Assembly (NCBI GenBank): GCA_012861695.1
Contig: JAAOOA010000027.1
Span: forward strand, 18,596,075 to 18,660,074
Origin: Trematomus loennbergii
Lineage: Eukaryota; Chordata; Actinopteri; Perciformes; Nototheniidae
DNA: 64,000 nt
Reading direction: 5' to 3'
Under the pieces are notes generated by a model. That model had not been told where the DNA came from and searched no databases. It was given only the letters and a program-made list of their open reading frames with translations. Both the position numbers and the translations under genes were made by a program. The first letter of the stretch is position 1. Every line of letters starts with the position of its first letter. This document shows, piece by piece, positions 1 to 10,575 of the stretch.

Positions 1-1308
1 GCTATATAAATTATTATCGCTCTTTCACTCTGAGACTCATAAGGCAGTACTAGATTTAGTAATATTACCATGAATCTAGCCATTTATTTACCATATTTTA
101 TTGGAAAACATCTCTGAAACTCTGAAAAAGTCATATTGCTAGTTTACCATAAAAGGCCAATTTGACCAGTTGGTTGAGCATATTTTCAAAAAAGTAATTA
201 CACCCTTGTTACAAAAATGTTTTGTGCATCAAGTTATATAATTCTGTTCAGTAAGTGCTCTGACACTAAAATATGTCAAAAATGATATGGTTACCTTACA
301 AAAGTTGACCAAAAAGAGTGATTTCTTCAGGAGTGATTTTTAGCATGCCAACTTTCTCAGTGGAAGATAGCTGAAGGGCTTTCTGTTCGAACCACAGTGA
401 CATCTAGAGGTTGTTTTGTGCATAACATGTCAACCAAAACGATAGAGCTGGCTGAATCAGATGGAGTTACACTTTTTTATTTATTTTTCAACAAGATATT
501 AAAACACAAAATGTGCTCTACCAAATGGTGGCGCTGGCTGTTAAAGGTTAAGACAGCATCATCATAAGAGGCCAACAAGAGTGACAGGGTGTGTCACTTT
601 GCTGAATAGATAGACCAAGATTTCCCAAGGGGTAAAAGCTGCTGCTGGAGTACTGACTGGAAGTAGTGCTGATATCATGTCTACCATATCCTCTTAAAAT
701 ACTCTGTCCAACAATATAAGTCGAATGACACATTTTTATTTAGGATGCATTCTTGTACTAAGGGGGGGAATTTGAAAAAGAATACCTGAAAAAGTACTTG
801 TTGGTGTAGTTAAATTAGTATACTGAGTCAAACAGTAGGCTATCACTCTCATTGAATTCTCAAATAAAACATAAACAGTGTAGTATTTTTTTTTTAGTAG
901 ACTACACTACTGGATAAATGGGTCTTTGATTTCCTGCACAAGTTTTGTAAGACATTGTCAATGGATGTTTTGCTTTTCTTAAATGCGACCACCATTTTAA
1001 TTAGAAAAAACCCACCTTCATTGTTTAATACAAAATGAACATTTATATGTGAAGTATTCCTTATTTATAAGTTAGAGCATTTTTTCAACCAATAAAGAAA
1101 CACTCAATCACAGTTTCAAAACTCATTACAGAATCACCAAATTCAAAGTTACATGGTTAAATATAGTTGATTATACATTAAATCTACCTAACTTTATGAG
1201 TTAAGTCAGGCAATTTTTTGGGGAAAACAATATATAACTGAGTATAAGCAGAAACACAGAAATATGTTGACTTCAATTACGGTAAGTGACGCTTGTGTTT
1301 AATTGTAG
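1..1308. other. AT-rich non-coding stretch, no gene seen
   Basis: No exon of the zp3 family or any other recognisable coding segment is visible here, although the gene fragment that follows lacks its upstream exons. Short open frames (for example minus strand 548-733) have no recognisable content. If the first zp3-like locus is complete, this would have to be one long intron, unlike the introns of about 70-410 bp in the neighbouring copy. Confidence 0.5.
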
Positions 1309-1401
1309 AGGACTGGACAGGAGAGACGCTCACCAGTGTCTTCTACACCGGAGACCTCCTGCCCCTCGAGGCCTCTTACAGCAGTTCTGATGCGGGACAC
1401 A

Positions 1402-1429
1402 GACGCCTGTTTATCGACGCCTGTTTATC
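1402..1429 (+). repeat. 14-bp perfect tandem duplication in a zp3-like exon
   Basis: GACGCCTGTTTATC occurs twice back to back. The first copy with the start of the second reads R-L-F-I-D-A-C in the ZP frame, but the sequence then runs into TAA at 1431. Fourteen is not a multiple of three, so the duplication or replacement breaks the frame. Confidence 0.85.
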
Positions 1430-1665
1430 TTAAATTGCATTCAAATTTTAATTTTCTTTTCGTCAGGTGCTTCAATGATCCCAAAGAGGAAGGATCAAAT
1501 GCACTTTTCAATCCCAGAACAAGATCTTCTTCTCTTCAGCTGCAGCTCGATGCCTTCCTGTTTCCCCAGGACACACGGAACTCAGTGAGCCACTTCTATA
1601 ACCTGAATGATTTTGTCATGTTTGGAAATGCTTCGAGGTTGTATAATGACATTGGTCTCTCGGAG

Positions 1666-1736
1666 AGCTGGCAAGTGATAACAATCTAATATAAGGAGAG
1701 ACTCTCTCCTTATATTATTGTTATCACTTGCCAGCT
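1666..1736. repeat. Near-perfect quasi-palindrome with almost no loop
   Basis: Arms 1666-1701 and 1703-1736 are reverse complements except for a 2-base CT bulge in the left arm, with one base between them. It lies just after the 1467-1584 exon, inside an intron of the zp3-like relic. A stem of about 34 bp with no loop looks like a fold-back template-switch product; it has no coding role that I can see. Confidence 0.9.
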
Positions 1737-2603
1737 GAAAGCGACCTCTGAAATGCGGAAGAGCAGCCCCGTCAACAAGGCCTGCAATTATATAAATTCA
1801 AGGTGCTTTTATTACTTATTTTGTCAATTGTTGCTCCTTACTTTAATATTGCAAAAGGTTTGTCAGTGTATCATTTACAAAGGCTCATCAGGTTAACAAT
1901 TCTTTATAAGCTAAAACTGGTTCAAATGTTTGCTATTAATATTTCTTGCTGCTTAAGTAATCAAGTTACTTAATTAAGGAAACATATATTTGTAATGAGG
2001 TCTAACGTTTACTGTAAATATAAGGATAAATACTTTCTAAAATGAATGTTCCATGCTGTCTCTGTACAGCCAGATCAATGTAACAGCGATGCTTACCTCA
2101 GCATTTGAACTGAAACAGTACACATGTGAGAGGAATGTGCTAAATGTAAGCTTTAAGAATATTTTAGAATGTTGACGCTGCCCATGGAGTATATGTATAC
2201 AAATAAATGGCTATTATTTCAACATTGGATTTGGGTGTAAATGCCCTCAACTCAAAGCTAAAGGAAAACAATGATTGTTTCTGTATACTAATCATCAGAT
2301 GGATAAATGTCGATGGCAGTGATGATGTGTGTCGATGTTGCGACGATACATGCTCGAGCAACTCTCCCACCGGTCAAACAAACCTCGGAAGTCTGATCCC
2401 TGAAGGTAAACTGTAAATCCTACAGTTGTATAACTTTCATAATCTGTGATCTGTCTGTGAAAACTGTCCCAACTAAATATGATTTGTCTCTCTCTTTCAT
2501 TTTTATTCCCGTTTCAGATTTGGTGGCACGTGAAACTGTTACTCTGGGCCCTTTGATGGTTTTGCCATACAAGTAGGCGAAGCATAACAATCCAGACAAT
2601 AAA

Positions 2604-3692
2604 GGATTCAATATTTGTCTATCAATCTCACCCTCCCTGACCAAACTTCAGCGTAATACTTATAGCTTAATACTAGCAAAACGATTATTTTAATGATTGT
2701 TTAGTAAGGAATGTTTATACAACATAAACATTAAAGAAACAAGAATGTTTAGTCTTTACTGTTAATACCTAACATGGCTCTAAACAAAGCCACACAACTG
2801 GTCTGATGAAACATCCCCGTAAATAAAAACAGATTACACTGTATGAACATTAAATGTTGCTGTCAGGATAGACACGTATCAGTGTTTGAAAGAGGAAAAT
2901 AAAATGTGAATTTCTCTTGCCTTCAAAAAGCTGAATGAAAATAAGAATGCATGCCAAGCTCGTCTTCGTGGCCTTTTCACTTATGAACTCACTAATAAAT
3001 ACTAAAGCTGACTCACATTGTACTCTTTCCTTCAGTCTTTGTGAGGTTTTGTGGACAGCCTCACTTTATTTATTGTTCTTCACCTCTGAGCAGGAAGGGG
3101 AAATCAAAGCAAGAACAGCCGTTGAAACGCTGCAGTTGGTTTTGCACACACTGATGTTTAACTGAATTTGAAATAAAACTCAGGATGTTATGCATCAGAC
3201 TTTAAAACTTGTATCCACTGGATTAACACCACTAATGTGTAAAGTTACACAAACAAACCCTTCTCAAAAAGTTTTTCTCAGTATTTCTTAGCAATATAAA
3301 CATTGCTCCCCATGAAGTACTTTATATATAACACTTTTTTATAGTATCCTAGTAAGTCTTCTTATAGCGATCCTGTTATTGATATTATCAAGTGAGAAAA
3401 GAAGATATATCACTTTCATGTATCACCGGATATGTCTGGTGTCTGCAAGATGAGTGTGAAAGTGCAGGTCAGGAGGAGAGTCATCAGCGCAAAGGTGTGG
3501 ATATATATTAGTTATTGTCCTGTAAGCATGTATGCCGGCACAGTCCGATTCAGAAGCTCTCATAAATAATAATAAATATTTTTATTTCAAAAAAAGTGCT
3601 ATTCACATACAAGACAATACAACGTGTCAAAATATAAAGGAGATAATAATAGGAAAGAGTGAAAGGGTCAATAACCCTTGATCAGAATGGGT
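2604..3692. other. AT-rich intergenic, no gene seen
   Basis: AT-rich sequence between the first zp3-like locus and the SINE-like repeat. Short open frames, such as 2935-3165, show no family signature. Confidence 0.5.
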
Positions 3693-3860
3693 TCGCCCGA
3701 TATGTCAGTGGTTAGAGCCGGCAGCCCATATGCAGTCACCGCTGCCTAGTAAACCAGTTTGAATCCTGAACCAGCCGAACATTTCTGGCATGTCCTCCCC
3801 TCTGTCTCCCCCTTTCAACTCTAACATCTCCAATAACGGCCCTCTGGACCAAAAAAAACT
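3693..3860 (+). repeat. tRNA-derived SINE-like repeat
   Basis: An A-box-like segment (CAGTGGTTAGAGCC near 3707) and a B-box-like segment (AGTTTGAATCC near 3756) are spaced as in a tRNA promoter. They are followed by a pyrimidine-rich body (CATTTCTGGCATGTCCTCCC) and an A-rich tail near 3849-3856, the layout of common fish tRNA-type SINEs. There is no convincing cloverleaf, so it is not called as a tRNA gene. Borders are approximate. Confidence 0.55.
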
Positions 3861-4734
3861 AAAAAGTATGAACGGAAAAACAAAATGGATCAATCTAAAA
3901 TAACATAAAATATTTAGGCAACAGTACAGGTGAACCTCTGAAATGGATAATTAAGAATATAGTTTTGAACTTTATATGTTGTAAGTCATTTTAAATTAGT
4001 TGGGATGATTTTAAGTATTTGGAGGTTTTTTCAATATTTTCTTTGTTTGAACTGCATGGATTGATTTTTACATGACATGTCTTATGTTTCAAAAATATAG
4101 ATCAAATTGTATTTATGTAGCTCAAAATCACAAGTTTTACATTTTGATTTGATTTGATTTGATTTAGTCTGTACCAGTGACGTGCGGTGAGGTTCATGGC
4201 TGGTGAGGCACTGACTCACTGAGTCAGATTTACAAATATATTTTGACCTTAATCGAAATATTCTGTTATTTTCAAAAGCTTTTTTAGTCTGATGCTTCGA
4301 TTCATTTTAAACAGACCGTTCAACAAAAGGATACCCAAAATCTAAATATTGGATTGTTCTTTCTTAGTAAGATCCCATTTTCATTACAAATGTGGTCTTA
4401 CCTTGACTTGAAGATGAAGTCCATGCTATCCTTCTGGACAACAATCTCTATTACTTTTTTGTAAAAGTCCTCCTTATCTTCCTGTAGTTTCAAAAGTCTA
4501 GTTTGTTGTTACGTCTACCGTCTCTGCGTAGAATTACAGTAGCAACAAGAACCTGTGGGCTCACGTGCGCCCCCTTCAGTGCGGCAGAGGTTATGGCTGC
4601 CTCCCCTGGTGCATTTTCATTGCCGTTGAGACCAGCGAGCCTAAATATCATATATACGTGAAATAAGTTATTTAGAGACTATGGATGGCGAGGATAAATG
4701 TAATAAAGGGATCTACATACATTACATTGGTGAC

Positions 4735-5669
4735 CAGTGGCGGCCGGCCCATAGGGGCGCTAGGGGCGCCGCCCCCCCTCTTCCCACATTAAAAATAAAA
4801 ATAATAAAAAAATAAAAAAATATATATTTAAAAAATATTTTTTTTATTTTTATTTTTATTTTTAATAAACAAGGTAAATATTATATAATTGGTATCAGTA
4901 AAATGTATAATCTACAATAAAATCTCGTTTAAAATTGTGTTACGATGTCTAAAGTTACTGATAAGTCACATGTTTCCTGCCTGGCCTTGCCCGTGTATCA
5001 TTACTCCCTCTCGTCTGGGCGCTATGCACAGCGCCCAGACGAGAGGGCAGCAAGTGCAGCAGAAGCCAACTGTTGCTATCTTTAAACTATGCCGCTGAAA
5101 CATAATTTCAGCCAATCAGCGTCGTCAAATCTGATGGTCACAGGGCTCCTACGTGAGCGCCCGGTGCAGTCTGTGAGTTGTTTGGACTGTATCCAAGGAG
5201 ACAAAACAGGAAAAACATTGGATTAACCTTCAGCTGCGTTTTTCTCGTTTTTGATCAGAATTGTTATTCTGCAAAAGGTGAGCATATCTCCGTGTTTTGC
5301 TACCGAAAGCTACGTCGTGTGATGTCTGTATTTGCTTCCCCTGTCGCGAGTTCTGATCGCTCAGTGATGATACTTATATTTCTAGAATCTGGAATCTCAG
5401 CTTGTTAGCACAGTTTATGCTGTAGAAACTATGTCCAGGACAAGGTGTTTGGAAGTTTTGGAAGATTCATAGCTAACCACACTGAAGTTATGGAGGTATT
5501 GATCAGTCTTCTCATATTTTTAAGCCTCAAATTGTCCTCCCCCCCCCCCCCCCTCTAACATCACCAGGAGTCATAATTTAGGGGTCTTTTCTCAAAAGAA
5601 TTCCCCCTAGTATTGTTTGATCGCCATTTCCACAGCCCCACCTAAAATATTTTCCACCAGCCGCCACTG
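4735..5669. mobile_element. Second hAT-type element nested in the first
   Basis: Begins CAGTGGCGGCCGGCC and ends with the inverted CAGCCGCCACTG, flanked by a perfect 8-bp duplication TTGGTGAC (4727-4734 and 5670-5677). It is 935 bp and contains an A/T tract (about 4790-4870), an 18-bp perfect hairpin (5006-5047) and a poly-C run (about 5530-5553). No transposase is visible. Confidence 0.87.
5006..5047. repeat. Perfect 18-bp hairpin inside the nested hAT element
   Basis: CCCTCTCGTCTGGGCGCT (5006-5023) and its exact reverse complement (5030-5047) are separated by the 6-base loop ATGCAC. The stem is GC-rich and would be a strong cruciform or foldback within an otherwise AT-leaning element. Confidence 0.9.
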
Positions 5670-6369
5670 TTGGTGACCTACAGTGAGATGGTAACAGGCA
5701 TGTGCTTAGGGCCCGCTTTCCAGCCAGTTTCTGTGGGGTGACGCATTCTGAGGTGAGGCAGATCTCATCTGTGCCTCACCTCACCCCACAATAACTGGCT
5801 TGAGCGCGCTCACAAAATAAGTGCCCGCGCTAAATTAGTGCCCGTGCTCCAGCAAGTTACTGTGGGCAGAGCACGTGCCTGCCTCACTTGTCATCGCTCC
5901 CGTAGCGAGCTCGGCAAATTTGCTGATTTTGACTATAAAAAGCACAACACAGATCAGTGGAGACATTTTATTATTATTACTATTTCGTTTTTCTTTAGTT
6001 GTTTTTCCGTTACATTGGAGTATGACAGGTGAGGCTCTGCCTCCCCTGCCTCCACTGACTGCACGTCGCTGGTCTGTACAGATCAACAAAACATGAATGA
6101 TAGTTTAAAAACATAATAAAATGACACCATAGACCACAATAATAATGTGATAGTGTGTACAAATTAAGGATCCAGGGGGATGTCAAAATGCTTCCTGCAT
6201 GGTTTTCATGAACTGCAACACTAACATGTTATTTAAAATCCAAAGTAACAAGCAATGAAACAAATATATGCACATTTTAAACATGTGAAAACACCCTCTC
6301 TCTCCATCAGCCTCATGTCTTGAGTTCAGGGTGTGCAGCCAATTAAGCTGATGGGTGTCTGATTGGACG

Positions 6370-6417
6370 CAGGTGTGCTGCTCTGATGAGGATAATGATC
6401 GGCTAGAGTTTAAAAAG
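6370..6417 (+). promoter_or_regulatory. Putative oocyte promoter of the zp3-like gene (E-box plus TATA-like)
   Basis: CAGGTG at 6370-6375 is an E-box of the type bound by FIGLA, the known activator of zona pellucida genes. A TATA-like TTTAAAAAG follows at 6409-6417, about 85 bases before the ATG at 6502. The motifs are read directly; their use is inferred from family knowledge. Confidence 0.5.
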
Positions 6418-6501
6418 CTCCACCGCTCACACTGAACTATACTGTGAGTCAGTCAGGAAGACAGAGAGCAGCCGACCAGTTTCCTGTCATCAGTTTCACT
6501 T

Positions 6502-9254
6502 ATGGAGGCCTTTCATTTTCAGGTTATCCTCCTTGTAGGACTCTGTGTAAGCTCCTCTTTTGCTTTCACGCCCACACGTTACACACACGATGCTTCATTC
6601 CAGAGCCTTGCGAACACAGGCAGGTCAGAACTCGGGCAGCAGCAGCAGAAGTCTCCGGCTGAGGAACCGCAGCAGGTGAATACCATCAGAGTGACCTGTC
6701 ATCCAGACTCTTTGGAGATTGTTATCAAAGCCGACATGTTTGCGGTTGGAGTTCCTGTTGATGGAGACGAGATACGCCTTGGAGTAGAGAACAACAACCA
6801 GTACTGCAGAGCTACAGCGTCTTCAGCAGATGAGTACAGTATCAGTGTTGGACTTGTGGAGTGCGGCACCAGACACTGGGTAACTTTAAATATATTTCAT
6901 TTCAAATATGATTCATTATAGCTTCTAGTTTTAAACACGTCTACTCTCCACAGGTAACTGAGGACTCTCTGATCTACACAAACCTCCTCATATACTCTCC
7001 TGAGGCTTCTCCATATGGTGTTGTTCGAATGGAGGAGGCTGTAATTCCACTTGAATGTCATTACGAAAGGTTTTAGTTTTTAAAGCTCACATTGTAAAAA
7101 TCTTTGAATGATGTCGGTCTTTTTTTAAATGCATGTTTTCTGTTTCTTAGGAAGTACAGTTGTCCAGTTCTTCACTCATGCCTACCTGGATCCCCTTCAT
7201 GTCGACCCAGGCTGCAGTGGAAATGTTGGAGTTTAACTTGAGAATCATGACAAGTGGGTTTTGATAATTTTCTAATGTTATGAGTTGTCATGTCTCTATT
7301 TGCACTTAGTACTTTTTTCTGTCCGTGTGCAGGTGACTGGCAGTACAAAAGAAGCTCTAATGTGTTTCATCTCGGTGAGCCCATCAGCATCGAGGCCTCG
7401 GTCAGACTTGGGCATCACATGGGGCTCCGAGTGTTTGTGAGCAGCTGCGTGGCTACACTGAGCCCTGACATGCACTCTCGCCCCAGGCATGCCTTCATTG
7501 AAAATGGGTAAGGCTGCAAATTGCTAAATGGCAAAAAGGAAAGTCTTTTTCTGACCCTAGAGGGAGCTGTTTAATGTGTAAGGCTCTTCAAGTGGTTTAA
7601 TTCAGACGCAAGCAATGCTGACTCGAGTGACCGGTTAATAAAAGATCAGTCCTTTAGTGGCGTCTTCAAGTTAGCCATTAGCTAAGGCTAGCTGCAGTTT
7701 GCTTTTAATCTTTGGTATTCTAGTTCTTCCTTTCTGTACCACTATTGGCAAATGCACAGGTCAGATTTGTGCAGTTCTGACTCTAAATAACTACTTCCAG
7801 AACTTGCCTATATGACTAGAAATGTTAGTGGTGCATTGTGGGTAATGTAGACTCTGGTTATAGTAGTCAATGAGTGCTAATTTAGTGTTGCTCTTTTTGT
7901 TTTTCCTCATCATAGGTGCTTTGTTGACTCTCAGCTTCCAGGCTCAAGGTCTCAATTCTTAGCCAGGACACAGGATGACAAGCTCCACATGTCCATTGAT
8001 GCCTTCAGATTTTATAATGAGGACAGAGGGGAGGTGAGGCTCTATTCAATTGCCTTAAACATGATTGTGTGTGCATGTTTCCCAACACCTGCTTTTCTCA
8101 TAGCTCTACATCACATGTACCTGAATGCTGTGGCAATAAATAACGCAGATGCACCAAACAAGGCGTGCACTTTTGTGAATGGAAGGCAAGTGAGATCCAG
8201 CCTAAAATATTTCAAATTACACACAAAAAACAAAGTATTGATGCTGAATGTTTTTTTTATTCATCAGATGGAGGTCCGCTGATGGTAATGACTACTTATG
8301 TGGGCAATGCAAAAGACCAATTGGAGTTGAGCAAACTCCCAGTAAGCCCAGCAGCCCGAGCAAGTTTAGGCCTCGAGGGTTTGTGAAGCCAGAAGAGCGT
8401 GAACCCCTCTGGAGGAGCGGACAGAAGACCAGTCCAGGTGGGGAGCTTGTAGAAACTTGTATGATGAATATTGGCTGCAGATGTCGTCATAATGATCAAT
8501 TGTTTGTGACGCATGTTTTTGCATAGGTTTTAGACATGATGATGGCTGGGTAACTGAATTAACATGCATTGTGCTGGTTTGTGTTAGTGTGGGAACATCA
8601 GGCCAGAGTGGGTCCGATGATGGTCTTGCCAGCCAAGCAGAAAAGCCAGCCCATACCTGCAGAGGAGCGTTCTTCCATTCTTGATCAAATCAGCAGATCT
8701 ACAATGTATGGCAGCCAGTGGAGGAGTGGAATAAACGGAGTTGGTAAGTCAATACCGGTATTGAATTATTCTCTGTTCATTTGAAGCCTTTAACAATCTC
8801 TAAATTGAGATTAAAATGGCCCATAATGAAATCTTAATGTTGAATTGTTTTTCTGTCAAAGATCAGAGGAAAGGACTGCTTCCTGATTCATCATGACCCA
8901 AAACCAGGTGGACTTTCTGACTTTAGCTTCTGAGCAGATAGAATGAAGACAAAAGTGGAACAGAAAAATGTGAAAAGTCTTAACCCTTTTTTAAATGGCA
9001 CTCTACAATGCACCTTTTACATTAACACATTTATTCTGCGACTACAGATGAAGAGGAAGTTCCTGAACTTCTAGAAGAAACCTCTCCTGAGGCCCACCTG
9101 CAGTTGAAGGCAGTAGTGCTGAACAGTACCAACACAGCGGCGCTCGATGAAGTCTTCCAAACTGCTGCGGTTAATGTGGCTGTGCCCCCACTGTCCAACA
9201 CCACTGCAACAGAATCTGACCTTTCTGAAACAATGGACTCAAAGAGATAATAAA
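6502..9254 (+). CDS. zp3-like zona pellucida glycoprotein, ten exons, three frame-breaking exon lengths
   Basis: Encodes a ZP3-type secreted protein of the egg envelope. Exons: 6502-6879, 6954-7069, 7151-7253, 7333-7507, 7916-8033, 8104-8185, 8268-8437, 8588-8743, 8862-8907, 9048-9250. Exon 1 has a signal peptide (LLVGLCVSSSFA), a Gln-rich stretch and the ZP-N start (IRVTCHPDSLEIVIKADMF). Exons 2-5 read SLIYTNLLIYSPE, MPTWIPFMSTQAAVE, GEPISIEASVRLGHHMGLRVFV and CFVDS...IDAFRF. Exon 7 has WRSADGND with CGQC; exon 8 has VGPMMVLP; exon 10 is an acidic tail. Phases close at all joins except around exon 3 (one base short), exon 6 (one short, after LYITC) and exon 9 (one too many). AATAAA at 9249-9254 overlaps the TAA stop. 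Exon 6 seems to use a GC donor. Either a young pseudogene or a real gene with consensus errors. Which zp3 paralogue it is cannot be told by eye. Confidence 0.85.
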
Positions 9255-9255
9255 T

Positions 9256-9890
9256 TATTCAAATTTTAATTTGTTTGCTTTTTAATGTTGCAATACACAA
9301 GGAAAACTGATGACCTGCTCACAGCTAAAAACAATTAACAATTGTTTCCTAATTAGCCAAAGTATTCCATATAACGGTAAACATTTAGGGGGGACCCAAA
9401 ATTGCAATTTGACATCCATGTTCCATGTCTTTTCTTGTGCTTGTCTGCTGCTAAAAATGGTACTACAACATGGCATTTATTTTCTGGGGTGTCATTTGCT
9501 TTAGTTGCAACAGCTGTATAAAGGTGATGTATTGGAGGTCAGCCAGTTTATATTTGAACTTCAGTTGCTGCAACAAAGCCTTTGTACATGAGTAGCCCCT
9601 TTTTTTTAAAAGGGGAGTTACCATGGGGGCCCTGGCAATATAATGACCTGAACATTAAGATATAAACATGGTCTCATAACTTTGTGTCCAGGCCCATTGG
9701 GTTTTTTGACTGGAGACTGAATTCTAATAGAGTACCCAGACCTCTACTAGGGTAGTCAATATGTTTTAGAGTACAATTTGATGGTTTACAAAGTCCTGAG
9801 TTGTTACTTTAGCTTAGCAAATCTATTCACTCCTGTTTTTGGGGACTGATTTAAAAAAAAAAAAGTGACATGAATTTTTAGATAAGTATA
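9256..9890. other. Spacer, no gene seen
   Basis: AT-rich spacer between the zp3-like gene and the next open frame. It ends in a poly-A run near 9852-9863 and a pyrimidine-poor splice-acceptor-like TTACAG at about 9892-9897. Confidence 0.4.
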
Positions 9891-9897
9891 GTTACAG

Positions 9898-10174
9898 ATG
9901 CCATTATTTCAAGCATCTGGGAAAAAAACTGAAGCAAGATTTAAAATATTGGCTCAATGTAATGGTAGCCATGACATCACACTTGTTTTTAGACTAAAAG
10001 GCCGTGTGGAAGATGAAACGTCCTGGGATGTTTTTGGTCCCTGCACAAAGTGCCTGTTGGTATTCAAACCAGAAACCAGTGAAGCTGTAAATGTGTCATT
10101 TTGTTTCACTTTACAGTGGACTGGAACTGAATCGTACTCGTATACCACATTAAAACCTACATGCAAAAAATAAA
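9898..10174 (+). CDS. Unrecognised 91-codon frame, possible terminal exon of a secreted protein
   Basis: An open frame follows an acceptor-like TTACAG and ends TAA at 10171-10173. An AATAAA (10169-10174) overlaps the stop, as in the zp3-like gene 1 kb upstream. The product has five cysteines, two N-glycosylation sequons (NGS, NVS) and alternating hydrophobic strands (DITLVFRL, CLLVFKPE, VSFCFTLQW), which looks like an extracellular beta-rich domain. I do not recognise the family. It may be a last exon whose upstream exons are lost or unnoticed, or chance. Its position between two zp3-like loci and the shared stop/poly(A) overlap make an egg-expressed role conceivable, but that is inference. 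Confidence 0.35.
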
Positions 10175-10387
10175 CTGAATGATGTTGAATAAAAAAATGG
10201 GGCTGCATTTTAAATTGCTCTCCATTAACTGTAGTATATAATATTTCAACATTGATTGATGCATAAGGAAGGAAGCATCAGTGTAACTTCTAGATGTAAA
10301 CCCACATGTCAGGTGTGGGCCAATCACATGCAGGTATTTCGGTGTGACTGCAGCTTTAATTCTCATCAGTTAATGAGTAATTGCTTC

Positions 10388-10575
10388 CAGCTGTCCTCTC
10401 CATGTGATTAGTCTGCACTGGGAAGTATTTGACATTGAGAGTTTGAACCTTCTGCATCTTATTTAAATTCAGTATGGTTTAGATTTCCTAAATTATCACT
10501 TGTTCTACTGGTAGTGTTGTGTTTGCTTACTTTGCTTTCCTTGCTTTCCTGTTCTGTTCTGATTAAAGAGCCACA
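10388..10575 (+). promoter_or_regulatory. Putative 5' region of the third zp3-like locus
   Basis: An E-box CAGCTG at 10388-10393 and an AT-rich TATTTAAATT near 10460 lie about 190 and 115 bases before the ATG at 10576. The signals are weaker than those of the 6502 gene. Confidence 0.25.

Larger units (their letters stand above)
1309..2603 (+). pseudogene. zp3-like egg-envelope gene, 3' half only (decayed)
   Basis: Five exon-like blocks encode the C-terminal half of a ZP3-type zona pellucida protein. Block 1309-1430 carries DWTGE and FYTGDLLPLEAS, the ZP-C segment. Block 1467-1584 starts CFNDP, contains LDAFLF, and is 118 bp, the same length as the matching exon of the neighbour at 7916. Block 2074-2145 is the next ZP-C strand. 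Block 2299-2405 has W-x-N-V-D-G-S-D-D and the CRCC cysteine pair typical of ZP3. Block 2518-2576 encodes LGPLMVLPYK and a TAG stop, with AATAAA 22 bases later. Splice signals are good at most borders. Signs of decay: no ZP-N exons upstream within the window; a 14-bp perfect tandem duplication (1402-1429) ends the first block, after which the usual exon end and donor are missing; the 2145 to 2299 junction is out of frame. The missing 5' exons could lie off the window, so loss is inference. Confidence 0.75.
4175..6071. mobile_element. hAT-type DNA transposon with 8-bp target duplication
   Basis: Terminal inverted repeats start CAGTGACGTGCGGTGAGG at 4175 and end with the inverted match GACTGCACGTCGCTG at 6071. 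They are flanked by a perfect 8-bp duplication GTCTGTAC (4167-4174 and 6072-6079), the target-site size of hAT transposons. No transposase reading frame is visible, so this is a non-autonomous or gutted copy. It was later hit by a second element at 4735. Confidence 0.85.

Noticed and set aside
1336..1689. A 117-codon frame read straight through two zp3-like exons
   Set aside because: It joins the wrong frame of the first exon, an intron, and the correct frame of the second; the spliced reading matches the ZP family better.
3693..3770. Possible tRNA gene
   Set aside because: A- and B-box-like sequences are present, but no cloverleaf can be drawn; the pyrimidine-rich body and A-rich tail fit a SINE.
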